A stretch of 15,544 nucleotides of DNA from Phyllobacteriaceae bacterium (GTDB lineage Bacteria > Pseudomonadota > Alphaproteobacteria > Rhizobiales > Rhizobiaceae), in the NCBI GenBank assembly GCA_024645155.1, contig JAHEGF010000056.1, forward strand, positions 1-15,544, given 5' to 3'. The notes beneath the pieces are model-generated. The model searched no databases, was not told the origin of the DNA, and worked only from the letters and a program-made list of their open reading frames with translations. The position numbers and the translations under genes are program-made. Below are positions 1-6,822 of the stretch, in pieces. Within the stretch, counting starts at the first letter, position 1; each line of letters starts with the position of its first letter.

Positions 1-747
1 GCGATTGACCGACAATTTTCGGATGAGTATGACGCCGGCCTCGCCCGTAAGAGGCAAGTCGATGCGCGCGTTGGTGATATTGATTTGCCGGGTCGCCCGT
101 TCGTCAAAAGCCGCAACAGCACGTCGGACAGCAGCAAAGACCGCATTGTAAACCTTGTCGGTACCAATCAAACCGCTGTCGTCTGTAATTCCGGTCAGCA
201 CCCCGTCGCCGGAACCGCTGCTGACGCCTGCAACAACCTGAATCCCGTCAACATTGATACTGGAAATTTCCAGGCGCCCGGCGAGCAGCGCCAGCGGAGC
301 CAGGCCGAGACGGATTTCTTCAACCGCACCGAGTGCCACACCATCAACCTTGTTGGTGAGACGAACATTGCTGACATCAACGGAGATCAGGCTTTTTGTA
401 CCCAAGCTTACGCGTGCGGCGTCGAGATCTGCGAAGATTTTTTCACCGGCCAGTGATCGCAATGTGGTGCGCGCACGATTGGTAAGCTCTTCGCCCTCCA
501 TTCCCGACTTGAGGGCCATAAAACCCAGGCCGAAAATGATGGTTACCGACGCAAGTACAAACACGATCCCCTTGGCGGTACGTGTCTGCCATGATGAACC
601 GCCCCGTCTGACATTCGGGTGAAGTTCCTGCCCAACGGAGGACGGCAGCGTGTATAGCGACCTGATATCACGGCGCTTGAACCGGACCCGCTTATGTTTG
701 GGAACTTTCTTGTTCACCGCTTTTTCTTTGTTGCCCTCAAAATGCAT
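1..747 (-). CDS. AsmA/DUF3971-like membrane protein, 3' part cut off by window edge
   Basis: An uninterrupted reading frame of 249 codons starts with ATG at 747 and runs off position 1, so only the N-terminal part is present. The first ~58 residues are strongly basic (many Lys/Arg), followed by one hydrophobic segment at about residues 60-79 (starting KGIVFVLASV), as expected for an inner-membrane anchor with a cytoplasmic N-terminus. After the membrane the chain repeats the style of AsmA/YhdP (DUF3971) proteins: alternating beta strands such as 'ISVDVSNVRLTNKVDGVALG' and 'LEISSINVDGIQV', with the typical 'LGLAPLALLAGRLEI' stretch. Proteins of this superfamily bridge the periplasm and are implicated in phospholipid transport to the outer membrane; that role is family knowledge. 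There is no good ribosome-binding site before 747, so the start is less certain than the frame. It is divergent from bcp. Confidence 0.72.
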   Translation of the reverse strand, partial: MHFEGNKEKAVNKKVPKHKRVRFKRRDIRSLYTLPSSVGQELHPNVRRGGSSWQTRTAKGIVFVLASVTIIFGLGFMALKSGMEGEELTNRARTTLRSLAGEKIFADLDAARVSLGTKSLISVDVSNVRLTNKVDGVALGAVEEIRLGLAPLALLAGRLEISSINVDGIQVVAGVSSGSGDGVLTGITDDSGLIGTDKVYNAVFAAVRRAVAAFDERATRQINITNARIDLPLTGEAGVILIRKLSVNR

Positions 748-748
748 G

Positions 749-767
749 GTGCCAGTTGAAATGGCAC
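749..767. promoter_or_regulatory. Inverted repeat in the divergent AsmA-like/bcp promoter region
   Basis: GTGCCA (749-754), a 7-base spacer and TGGCAC (762-767) form a perfect 6+6 dyad immediately before the ATG of the minus-strand gene. A second overlapping dyad (CCAGT at 752-756, ACTGG at 766-770) shares its bases. CCTTAT also occurs twice nearby (772-777 and 787-792). The whole divergent gap is only 90 bases, so it could be an operator or a 5'-UTR hairpin for the minus-strand gene. The function is unknown. Confidence 0.3.
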
Positions 768-837
768 TGGACCTTATCGCCGACCGCCTTATATGGCGTA
801 TTGCATTTGCGTATTATCCAGAAAGAAAGGCAAGCGT

Positions 838-1308
838 GTGGCTGATATAACGGAAGGTTCTGTGGCACCCGATTTCGAACTTCCGCGTGACGGAGGGGGG
901 AGCCTTTTGCTATCGTCGTTTCGCGGCAAACCGGTGGTTCTGTATTTCTATCCCAAGGATGATACGAGTGGATGTACTCGGGAAGCGGTTGATTTCTCGT
1001 CGCTTTCATCTGCTTTTTCCGACGCCGGGGCAGTTGTCATTGGCCTGTCACCCGACAGCGTAAAAAGGCATGACAAGTTCATTGCAAAGCATGATCTGAG
1101 CGTCACACTTGTATCTGACGAAGAAAAGGCAACGCTTGCGGCCTATGGTGTTTGGGTCGAAAAAAGCATGTATGGCCGTAAATACATGGGCGTCGAGCGC
1201 ACCACCGTCCTGATTGGCCGTGATGGACGAATCGCCCGCATCTGGCGCAAAGTCAAAGTGCCTGGTCACGCTGACGATGTATTGCAGGCTGTACGCGTAC
1301 TCGTGTGA
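838..1308 (+). CDS. bcp: Peroxiredoxin of the BCP/PrxQ type (thiol peroxidase)
   Basis: Thioredoxin-fold peroxidase that reduces H2O2 and organic hydroperoxides in the cytoplasm. With the GTG start at 838 it has 156 residues, the usual length for BCP. AAAGG at 826-830, seven bases before the GTG, supports this start over the in-frame ATG at 793, which would add 15 residues without family likeness. The peroxidatic site is 'YPKDDTSGCTREAVDF', with Thr43 and Cys46 in the TxxC arrangement. Classical E. coli BCP has a second, resolving Cys five residues later; here that position is Val and Cys46 is the only cysteine of the protein, so it should act as a 1-Cys enzyme recycled by an external thiol. 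The APDFEL N-terminal motif and the FYPKDDT strand are intact. It is followed after 114 bases by the M23 peptidase gene in the same direction. Confidence 0.93.
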   Translation: MADITEGSVAPDFELPRDGGGSLLLSSFRGKPVVLYFYPKDDTSGCTREAVDFSSLSSAFSDAGAVVIGLSPDSVKRHDKFIAKHDLSVTLVSDEEKATLAAYGVWVEKSMYGRKYMGVERTTVLIGRDGRIARIWRKVKVPGHADDVLQAVRVLV

Positions 1309-1357
1309 GCTTTCCGCGATACGCTATTTCAACCAATAATTGCAGCGACTGCAAAGA

Positions 1358-1375
1358 ATTGTTAACCCTAACAAT
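1358..1375. promoter_or_regulatory. Perfect inverted repeat with TTAACC half-site upstream of the M23 peptidase gene
   Basis: ATTGTTA (1358-1364), ACCC, TAACAAT (1369-1375) is a perfect 7+7 dyad with a 4-base centre in the 114-base gap between bcp and the peptidase gene. It contains TTAACC, which resembles half of the alphaproteobacterial CtrA box (TTAA-N7-TTAA), but the second TTAA at the right distance is missing. It is too AT-rich and lacks a T-run, so it is not a convincing terminator. An operator for the peptidase gene is possible. Confidence 0.3.
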
Positions 1376-1422
1376 GTCTAATCATTTTCGAAGTTCAGTA
1401 GCGTTTCGAAAATGGTGAACCA

Positions 1423-2706
1423 GTGGCGAATTCGGTATCCCCGGCGGTATTTGGCAAGCGTAAAGAGCCGCACACGATAATAATCGCCCAAGGTGATTCC
1501 GTACGTCATTTCACGGTCCGGCCCTGGGTCGCAGCTCTGGCGGGGTCAGTCCTGGCGGCGTTTGTTGTCGGACATCTTCTGGCGACTTCGTATCTGGTCA
1601 TTCGCGATGACCTGATGGGGGCGGCAGCGGCGCGCCAGGCACGCACGACCCAGGCATACGAGGATCGTATTTCTGCATTGCGCGCCCAGGTTGACCGCAT
1701 TACAAGCCGCCAACTGCTTGACCAGCAACTGATGGAAAACAAGGTTGCCGAATTGCTCGCGCGGCAAAATACGCTTTCCAGCCGCCATGGCCGGCTTGGT
1801 CCCATTCTCGAGCGTGCCGGCAAGGCGGCTACTGCTGAATTGCCAACCAATGTACCAGTGCCGAAGTTGCGCCCGAAGAACGAAGCATCGATCAGCAGCC
1901 AATCCGCAGACCACAAGAGATCGTCCATGCTCGTCGACATGATGACAACAGGGTCCATCGGCAATGAGCAGAGCCATGCGGCCGTCAGTATTTCTGATGC
2001 CGACCGTGCCGACCGGCTGTTTATCAACGTCAATCGCGCCCTTCGGGCCATCGAGGACGAACAATTGGCAAGGCTTGAAGTTCTTGCCGAAGATACATAC
2101 GGGACCGTCGACGCGATAGCTGATGCGCTGGCGAGCGCCGGACTGAAAATCGATGGAAACTACGGAAATACGGCTACCGGCGGACCTTTATTGCCAGCCG
2201 ACAAATCCTCCCGCTTTGAACTGAAAATCCAGGAACTGGACAACGCGCTCGACCGGCTCGACACCGTCAAATCGAAGGCCATCCGCTATCCAATTGCCAA
2301 TCCTGCAGAAGGCCGGTCGGTTTCAAGCAGTTTCGGACACCGGCTTGACCCGATTCTCGGCCGCCGCGCAATGCATGCGGGTATGGATTTCCGTGCACCT
2401 TCCGGAGCACAAATCCGCGCCACCGGTGCAGGCGTTGTCAAGGCTGCCGGCTGGAATGGCGGATACGGGCGGATGGTCGAGATAGATCACGGTGACGGGT
2501 TTACGACACGCTATGCCCATATGAGCCGGATATTGGTGGCCAAGGGTCAGAAAATTGCTCCCGGCACGGTCCTTGGAATGGTCGGAAGTTCCGGCCGGTC
2601 AACCGGTCCGCATCTGCACTACGAGGTGCGCCGCAATGGCAAAGCCCTTAATCCGCTGCGCTTTATCAGGGCCGGACGCAAGATTTCCAAGCTCATCGAG
2701 TCTTGA
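1423..2706 (+). CDS. Membrane-anchored M23 family (LytM domain) zinc endopeptidase
   Basis: Predicted peptidoglycan DD-endopeptidase acting in the periplasm. The 427-residue protein starts at GTG 1423 and has a short cytoplasmic tail, a membrane segment at about residues 34-60, a helical, coiled-coil-like stretch at about 70-122, a low-complexity linker, and a C-terminal LytM domain from about residue 290. All zinc/catalytic positions of active M23 enzymes are visible: His318 and Asp322 in 'HAGMD', His366 in 'YAHMS', and His397/His399 in 'GPHLHYEV'. It is therefore probably a real hydrolase rather than a degenerate EnvC/NlpD-type amidase activator. The start codon has only a weak upstream ribosome-binding site ('ggtgaac'), so the exact start is less sure than the domain call. 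The gene ends 18 bases from the end of convergent prfB. Location in a neighbourhood with amiC and mrcA fits a role in cell-wall remodelling. Confidence 0.9.
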   Translation: MANSVSPAVFGKRKEPHTIIIAQGDSVRHFTVRPWVAALAGSVLAAFVVGHLLATSYLVIRDDLMGAAAARQARTTQAYEDRISALRAQVDRITSRQLLDQQLMENKVAELLARQNTLSSRHGRLGPILERAGKAATAELPTNVPVPKLRPKNEASISSQSADHKRSSMLVDMMTTGSIGNEQSHAAVSISDADRADRLFINVNRALRAIEDEQLARLEVLAEDTYGTVDAIADALASAGLKIDGNYGNTATGGPLLPADKSSRFELKIQELDNALDRLDTVKSKAIRYPIANPAEGRSVSSSFGHRLDPILGRRAMHAGMDFRAPSGAQIRATGAGVVKAAGWNGGYGRMVEIDHGDGFTTRYAHMSRILVAKGQKIAPGTVLGMVGSSGRSTGPHLHYEVRRNGKALNPLRFIRAGRKISKLIES

Positions 2707-2724
2707 TAAACCCGGCGCGCTGAC

Positions 2725-3856
2725 CTACTCGATATCCTCGACCGCGCCTTGCGGTTTTCCTTCGATTTTCAGCGCCAGTGCCGCCTTCATGAAAGCATCA
2801 AGATCACCGTCCAGAACATCACCTGGGCTGGTGCTTTCGACGCCGGTACGCAGATCCTTGACCAGCTGATAAGGCTGCAGGACGTAGGACCTGATCTGGT
2901 GACCCCATCCGATATCGGTTTTCGATGCCTCGGTGGCGGAAGCTTCGTCTTCGCGCTTCTTCAACTCTTCTTCATAAAGCCGTGCACGCAGCATTGACCA
3001 TGCCGTCGCCCGGTTCTTGTGCTGCGAACGTTCATTTTGGCATTGGACGACAATACCTGTTTCGATATGCGTTATACGCACCGCAGAATCCGTTGTGTTG
3101 ACGTGCTGTCCGCCGGCCCCGGAAGCGCGGTAGGTGTCTATGCGAACGTCCGCCTCGGACACTTCAATTTCGATGGTATCGTCAATAACCGGGTAGACCC
3201 AGATGCTGGCAAAGGACGTGTGACGGCGGGCATTGCTGTCAAAAGGCGAAATGCGGACCAGACGATGCACACCGGATTCGGTCTTCATCCAGCCATAGGC
3301 GCTGTCTCCCTTGATCTGCAGGGTCGCCGATTTGATACCGGCTTCCTCGCCCTGATGGACTTCTAGAACCTCGACCTTGAACCCGCGGCGTTCTGCCCAG
3401 CGCGAATACATGCGCAGCAGCATCGAGGCCCAGTCCTGGCTTTCGGTTCCTCCGGCTCCGGCATGGATTTCAAGATAACAGTCATTTCTGTCTGCTTCGC
3501 CTGACAACAAGGTTTCGATCTGGCGGTCGGCGATTTCGCCTTTCAGTTTCCTGACCGCCTCCTCGGCTTCGGCCACGACATCGTCGTCACCTTCCTCCTC
3601 ACCCAGTTCAATCAGGCCGATATTGTCTTCCAGGGAAGCACCGAGCTCGTTGATGGTGCTGATTGATGTTTCGAGCCGCTGGCGTTCCTGCATAAGTTTC
3701 TGCGCTTCGGCGGGATCGTTCCACAGCTCGGAATCCTCGGCCCGCATGTTCAGGTATTCAAGGCGTTTTACCGCTTGATCCCAGTCAAAGATGCCTCCTC
3801 AGCAGGGCAATCGCCTGCCTGATTTCGTCGGCAAGTGTCTCGGTTTCTGCGCGCAT
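2725..3856 (-). CDS. prfB: Peptide chain release factor 2 (RF2), expressed by +1 programmed frameshift
   Basis: RF2 recognises UAA and UGA in the ribosomal A site and triggers peptidyl-tRNA hydrolysis. The gene is in two frames. Codons 1-23 run from ATG at 3856 to CTT (3790-3788), followed by in-frame TGA at 3787-3785. After a +1 slip the main frame continues at GAC 3786 to TAG at 2725, giving 376 residues, the usual RF2 length. The N-terminal piece reads 'MRAETETLADEIRQAIALLR' and the joined protein continues 'HLDWDQAVKRLEYLNMRAED', as in intact rhizobial RF2. The stop-codon-reading tripeptide SPF lies at about residues 203-205, and the catalytic GGQ at about 248-250 in 'SGAGGQHVN'. A caller that ignores recoding would start at an internal ATG (3747) and lose 36 residues. 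Regulation is autogenous: scarce RF2 means slow termination at UGA and more frameshifting. It is convergent with the M23 peptidase gene (18-base gap). Confidence 0.95.
3784..3799 (-). promoter_or_regulatory. prfB programmed +1 frameshift site with internal Shine-Dalgarno
   Basis: Read on the minus strand the site is AGGAGG CAT CTT TGA C. The Shine-Dalgarno-like AGGAGG (3799-3794) sits three bases before the slippery CTT (3790-3788), which abuts the TGA stop (3787-3785) followed by C. This matches the known bacterial RF2 recoding signal (SD, CUU UGA C), in which the internal SD pairs with 16S rRNA and pushes the P-site tRNA-Leu into the +1 frame. All elements are present at canonical spacing. 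Confidence 0.96.
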
Positions 3857-4090
3857 CAACGGGCACTCTCGGATCTGAAGCCTGTTGCACAGGCTTTATT
3901 GGCGGCGAGTTCTAGAAGGCTGCCCCTGTGATGTAAAGGCGCAATTGCATGGCACCAGCCGATCCTGAAATTCCGGCTTTCCGAAGACAATTTGCGGGGC
4001 ATGTGTATCAGGATAGCTGTCACACACGGGTAGCGGCCGGAGCACTCCTTATTCTCATGCCGCGGGCAATTTGACGCAAAACAGGAATTG
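3857..4090 (-). other. Gene-free upstream region of prfB
   Basis: These 234 bases hold the prfB promoter and 5'-UTR. I see no protein with family likeness in any frame. The only clear structure is the hairpin at 3878-3896. On the minus strand a TTGCGC / TTCTAG pair with plausible promoter spacing lies in the middle of the region, but it is too weak to call on its own. A ribosome-binding site for ATG 3856 is poor (GAGAG about 10 bases upstream). Confidence 0.5.
3878..3896 (-). promoter_or_regulatory. Hairpin in the prfB 5'-UTR
   Basis: AAGCCTGT (3878-3885), a 3-base loop and ACAGGCTT (3889-3896) form a perfect 8-bp stem ending about 21 bases before the prfB ATG. No T-run follows on either strand, so it is not an intrinsic terminator. 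It could shape translation initiation or mRNA stability. Confidence 0.45.
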
Positions 4091-4120
4091 AAAAAAAACC
4101 GGGGGGTTTGGGCCCCCGGT
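4091..4120 (-). terminator. Rho-independent terminator of the BCCT transporter gene
   Basis: On the minus strand ACCGGGGG (4120-4113), a 7-base loop and CCCCCGGT (4105-4098) form a perfect 8-bp GC-rich stem followed directly by a run of eight Ts (4098-4091). It begins about 25 bases after the stop codon of the transporter gene. This insulates prfB from the transporter transcript, so prfB is not in an operon with it. Confidence 0.93.
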
Positions 4121-4144
4121 GAAGTTGCTGCCAAAACAAAGGAT

Positions 4145-5809
4145 TTATTGTGCAGGTGCCGGTATCGCGTCAGGCGATCCATCGCTGTCAGGCTGTGCTA
4201 CCGGAGCACCAATAGAGTGACCGTGGGTCGCCAAATCCTCACGAAGCGCGACGACAAGGCTGTACATCATCATGAACATGATGAACGCGAACGGCAGGCC
4301 CGCGGCGAGCGAGGCCGTTTGCAGCGCTTTCAACCCCCCTGCCAGTAACAGGACAGCCGCGACTGCGCCTTCGCCCATTCCCCAGAATATCCGGTAGGAA
4401 ACCGGTGGTTCCTCATTGCCCATCGAAATCAGTGTGGTGATCACGAGTGTGCCGGAATCGGACGATGTTACAAAATACGTGATGATCAGCACGGTCGAAA
4501 TAAAGGCCACGAGTCCCGTAAACATGCCGAGATTCAACTGCTCGATCACGACGAACAGGGGTTTTGCGATATCCTCGTTGACGGCAGTGATAACACCACC
4601 TGTACCGACGCCACCCTCGGCAAAGAGTTCCATGAACATGCCGGTACCACCAAATACCGACATCCAAAAGAACGTTACCAGTGTCGGAACAAGCAACACA
4701 CCAAGGCAGAATTCACGGATTGTACGGCCTTTGGAAACACGGGCAATAAACATGCCCACAAACGGCGCCCAGGCAATCCACCATCCCCAATAGAAGACGG
4801 TCCACCAACCTTGCCACTTGCCATCGGGATCGGGATCTACCCAGAACCCCATCGGAATGAAATTGATAAGGTAGTCTCCTACGTTGGTAACGAAGAATCC
4901 CAGCAGAAATACCGTGGGGCCGGCCGCCAGAAAGACCGTAATCAGGATAATTGACAGCCACATGTTGAGTTCTGATAGGATCTTGATGCCGCGCCCCACA
5001 CCCGAGACAGCCGAGAGGGTCGCAACGCACGAAACCACGAAAATTATTGCGATCTGCGTTCCGGTGCCGATCGGCAGGCCAAACATGTAATTCAAGCCGG
5101 CATTGATCTGGCCGGCGCCCAGGCCAAGGGTGGTTGCGACGCCAAACACCGTCCCGAATATCGCCAGCAAGTCGGCAATATGGCCGCGCCATCCATAAAT
5201 CTTGTCGCCAAAAATGGGATAAAGGGCCGCACGGATCGTCAATGGCAGATTGTGCCGGTAGGAAAAATAGGCAAGCGCCATTCCCACGATGACATAAACC
5301 GCCCAGCCATGGAGTCCCCAGTGCAGGAATGTGACCTGCATGGCGGTATTGGCACCGGCGATGGTCTTGGCGGTACCTTCCGCGAGAAACGGGTTATCCT
5401 GAAAATGGTACGCCGGTTCTGCAATCGACCAGAACAACAGACCGATTCCCATTCCGGCGCCGAACAACATGGAAAACCATGAAAAATAGGAGAATTCCGG
5501 AACCTCGTCGTCCTTGCCAAGCCGGATCGACCCGTACTTGGATACCATCAGCCAGAAAATAAAGAAGATAAACAGGCACATCGAAAGCACGTAAAACCAA
5601 TCCAGGTTGGCCTGGATCCAGTGCTGCATTGATTGAAAGACACCGTTTGCGAATTCGACATTCACGATCGTAAACAGCACGAAAGCCAGAATCAGCCCTT
5701 TCGACAAGGCTGCCATTGGCGGATTGACGTCACGAAAAATGCCGTTCTTCCCGATAAGTATTGACTCATTGGGATCAGTGAATTGTATATCTCTTAATGT
5801 GAAAGCCAT
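4145..5809 (-). CDS. BCCT family transporter (betaine/choline/carnitine type)
   Basis: A 554-residue inner-membrane protein with about 12 hydrophobic segments, which imports a quaternary-ammonium or related compatible solute, probably with Na+ symport. The glycine-rich TM3 motif 'GAGMGIGLLFWSIAEPAYHF' at about 117-136 carries Gly-Met-Gly-Ile-Gly, the form found in Na+-coupled betaine-type members rather than the CaiT antiporter form. The BCCT family signature is at about 335-366, starting 'WWTVFYWGWWIAWAPFVGMF' and ending in an 'ARVSKGRT' loop, with the Trp/Tyr cage residues present. The C-terminal tail is short and Pro/Ala-rich, unlike the long osmosensing tails of BetP or BetT. GGGAGG at 5820-5815 is a strong ribosome-binding site six bases from the ATG, fixing the start. 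It is divergent from the LysR gene with a 79-base gap, suggesting that regulator controls it. Substrate (glycine betaine, choline, carnitine, DMSP, ectoine) cannot be told from sequence alone. Confidence 0.93.
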   Translation of the reverse strand: MAFTLRDIQFTDPNESILIGKNGIFRDVNPPMAALSKGLILAFVLFTIVNVEFANGVFQSMQHWIQANLDWFYVLSMCLFIFFIFWLMVSKYGSIRLGKDDEVPEFSYFSWFSMLFGAGMGIGLLFWSIAEPAYHFQDNPFLAEGTAKTIAGANTAMQVTFLHWGLHGWAVYVIVGMALAYFSYRHNLPLTIRAALYPIFGDKIYGWRGHIADLLAIFGTVFGVATTLGLGAGQINAGLNYMFGLPIGTGTQIAIIFVVSCVATLSAVSGVGRGIKILSELNMWLSIILITVFLAAGPTVFLLGFFVTNVGDYLINFIPMGFWVDPDPDGKWQGWWTVFYWGWWIAWAPFVGMFIARVSKGRTIREFCLGVLLVPTLVTFFWMSVFGGTGMFMELFAEGGVGTGGVITAVNEDIAKPLFVVIEQLNLGMFTGLVAFISTVLIITYFVTSSDSGTLVITTLISMGNEEPPVSYRIFWGMGEGAVAAVLLLAGGLKALQTASLAAGLPFAFIMFMMMYSLVVALREDLATHGHSIGAPVAQPDSDGSPDAIPAPAQ

Positions 5810-5857
5810 ATCGTCCTCCCTCGACAGTTCCCCGTATTCTCGGCAATTGTGTCGCAG

Positions 5858-5866
5858 TTAGACTAA
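5858..5866. promoter_or_regulatory. Small dyad in the BCCT/LysR divergent promoter region
   Basis: TTAGACTAA is a perfect 4+4 dyad around one base, in the middle of the 79-base gap (5810-5888) between two divergent genes. LysR-type regulators usually bind interrupted dyads of the T-N11-A kind in exactly such positions. The palindrome is short, so this is only a candidate operator. Confidence 0.25.
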
Positions 5867-5888
5867 AGTTTGTAGTGGTTGCTTTTTT

Positions 5889-6806
5889 ATGGTTGGCATT
5901 AGCGAAACTTATTGGACACTGAACAGGAACCTGACAGGCCTGTGCGCATTCGATGTTGTCGCTCGCCATGGCAATTTCACCAGTGCAGCCGAAGCGCTGG
6001 GCCTTACCCAATCGGCAATGAGCCAGCGGATAAAAAACCTCGAAATTGAACTCGGGGTCACCTTGTTCAGGCGCGAACACCGCGGTGTTGAACTTACAAA
6101 TGACGGGCGGCGGCTGCTCGCCGTGATCCGTCCGGCAATGAGCCGGATGAGCGGATCGGTTTCCTCGCTTGTGCAAAGAAAATCGAAACCACGGGTGCGG
6201 TTGTCGCTTGATTTTGCGTTTGCGACATTCTGGCTGCTGCCGCGACTGCCAAGGTTGCGCGCTGAACTGGTCGAAATTGATATCCAGTTGCTGACGTCGC
6301 AAACGCCGGTCGAGGCGGCCGGCGACGATTGCGACCTGATCATCCACATGTGCAATACCAACAACATCGGCGAAGCTGACGCATTGCTGCTAAAGGAGAA
6401 AGTTGTCGCCGTTTGCAGTCCGGATTTCATGTCGGCACACGGGCCTGTCGAGAACCCTTCACAGTTGCTCAACCTGCCGCTTTTAAGCCTTTCGGGTCCC
6501 CAGTCAGCGCCGTGGCATACATGGCAAAGCTGGTTTGATGCACTTGATGTTGACGGGGTTCGAACCCGCAACTTTACCAGCTTCAACAATTACGACCTTA
6601 TCGTTCAGGCGGCTGTCCATGGTCAGGGTGTGGCACTGGGCTGGCTTGGCCTGATCGATTCGCTACTTGAGAACCAGAGCCTGATCACGATAACCGACGG
6701 CGTGGTTTCTTCCGAACGCGGCTATGCGATCACGCAAACCTATTCTTCAGACTCCAAGTGGTTGAGACAGGTATTCGACTGGATTGTCGATCAACGGCAC
6801 CAATAG
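5889..6806 (+). CDS. LysR-type transcriptional regulator, probable regulator of the divergent BCCT gene
   Basis: A 305-residue DNA-binding regulator. The winged helix-turn-helix covers about residues 14-77, with the recognition region 'FTSAAEALGLTQSAMSQRIK' at 30-49 and the 'LGVTLFRREHRGVELTNDG' wing. The rest is a type 2 periplasmic-binding-protein-like effector domain. The overall style ('AFDVVARHGNFT', 'GVALGWLGLIDSLL') resembles the GcvA-like subgroup. The ATG at 5889 has no clear Shine-Dalgarno (it follows a T-run), so the start is provisional, though the next downstream possibilities would cut into the DNA-binding domain. Divergent arrangement with the transporter is the classical LysR target layout, so control of solute uptake is a reasonable inference; the effector is unknown. 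It ends 16 bases from the convergent end of mrcA with no terminator visible between. Confidence 0.92.
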   Translation: MVGISETYWTLNRNLTGLCAFDVVARHGNFTSAAEALGLTQSAMSQRIKNLEIELGVTLFRREHRGVELTNDGRRLLAVIRPAMSRMSGSVSSLVQRKSKPRVRLSLDFAFATFWLLPRLPRLRAELVEIDIQLLTSQTPVEAAGDDCDLIIHMCNTNNIGEADALLLKEKVVAVCSPDFMSAHGPVENPSQLLNLPLLSLSGPQSAPWHTWQSWFDALDVDGVRTRNFTSFNNYDLIVQAAVHGQGVALGWLGLIDSLLENQSLITITDGVVSSERGYAITQTYSSDSKWLRQVFDWIVDQRHQ

Positions 6807-6822
6807 CAGCCAGTTCAAAGGG

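Noticed and set aside
1506..2064. Two overlapping minus-strand frames antisense to the M23 peptidase gene
   Set aside because: Composition shadows of a well-supported gene; Arg/Ala/Ser-rich products without motifs.
3785..3787. In-frame TGA suggesting prfB is a pseudogene
   Set aside because: It sits in the exact RF2 recoding context with internal Shine-Dalgarno and CTT TGA C, so it is a functional frameshift site.
3856..4182. Minus-strand open frame of 108 codons upstream of prfB
   Set aside because: It spans the transporter terminator and the prfB hairpin, overlaps the BCCT gene end, and its product has no protein-like character.
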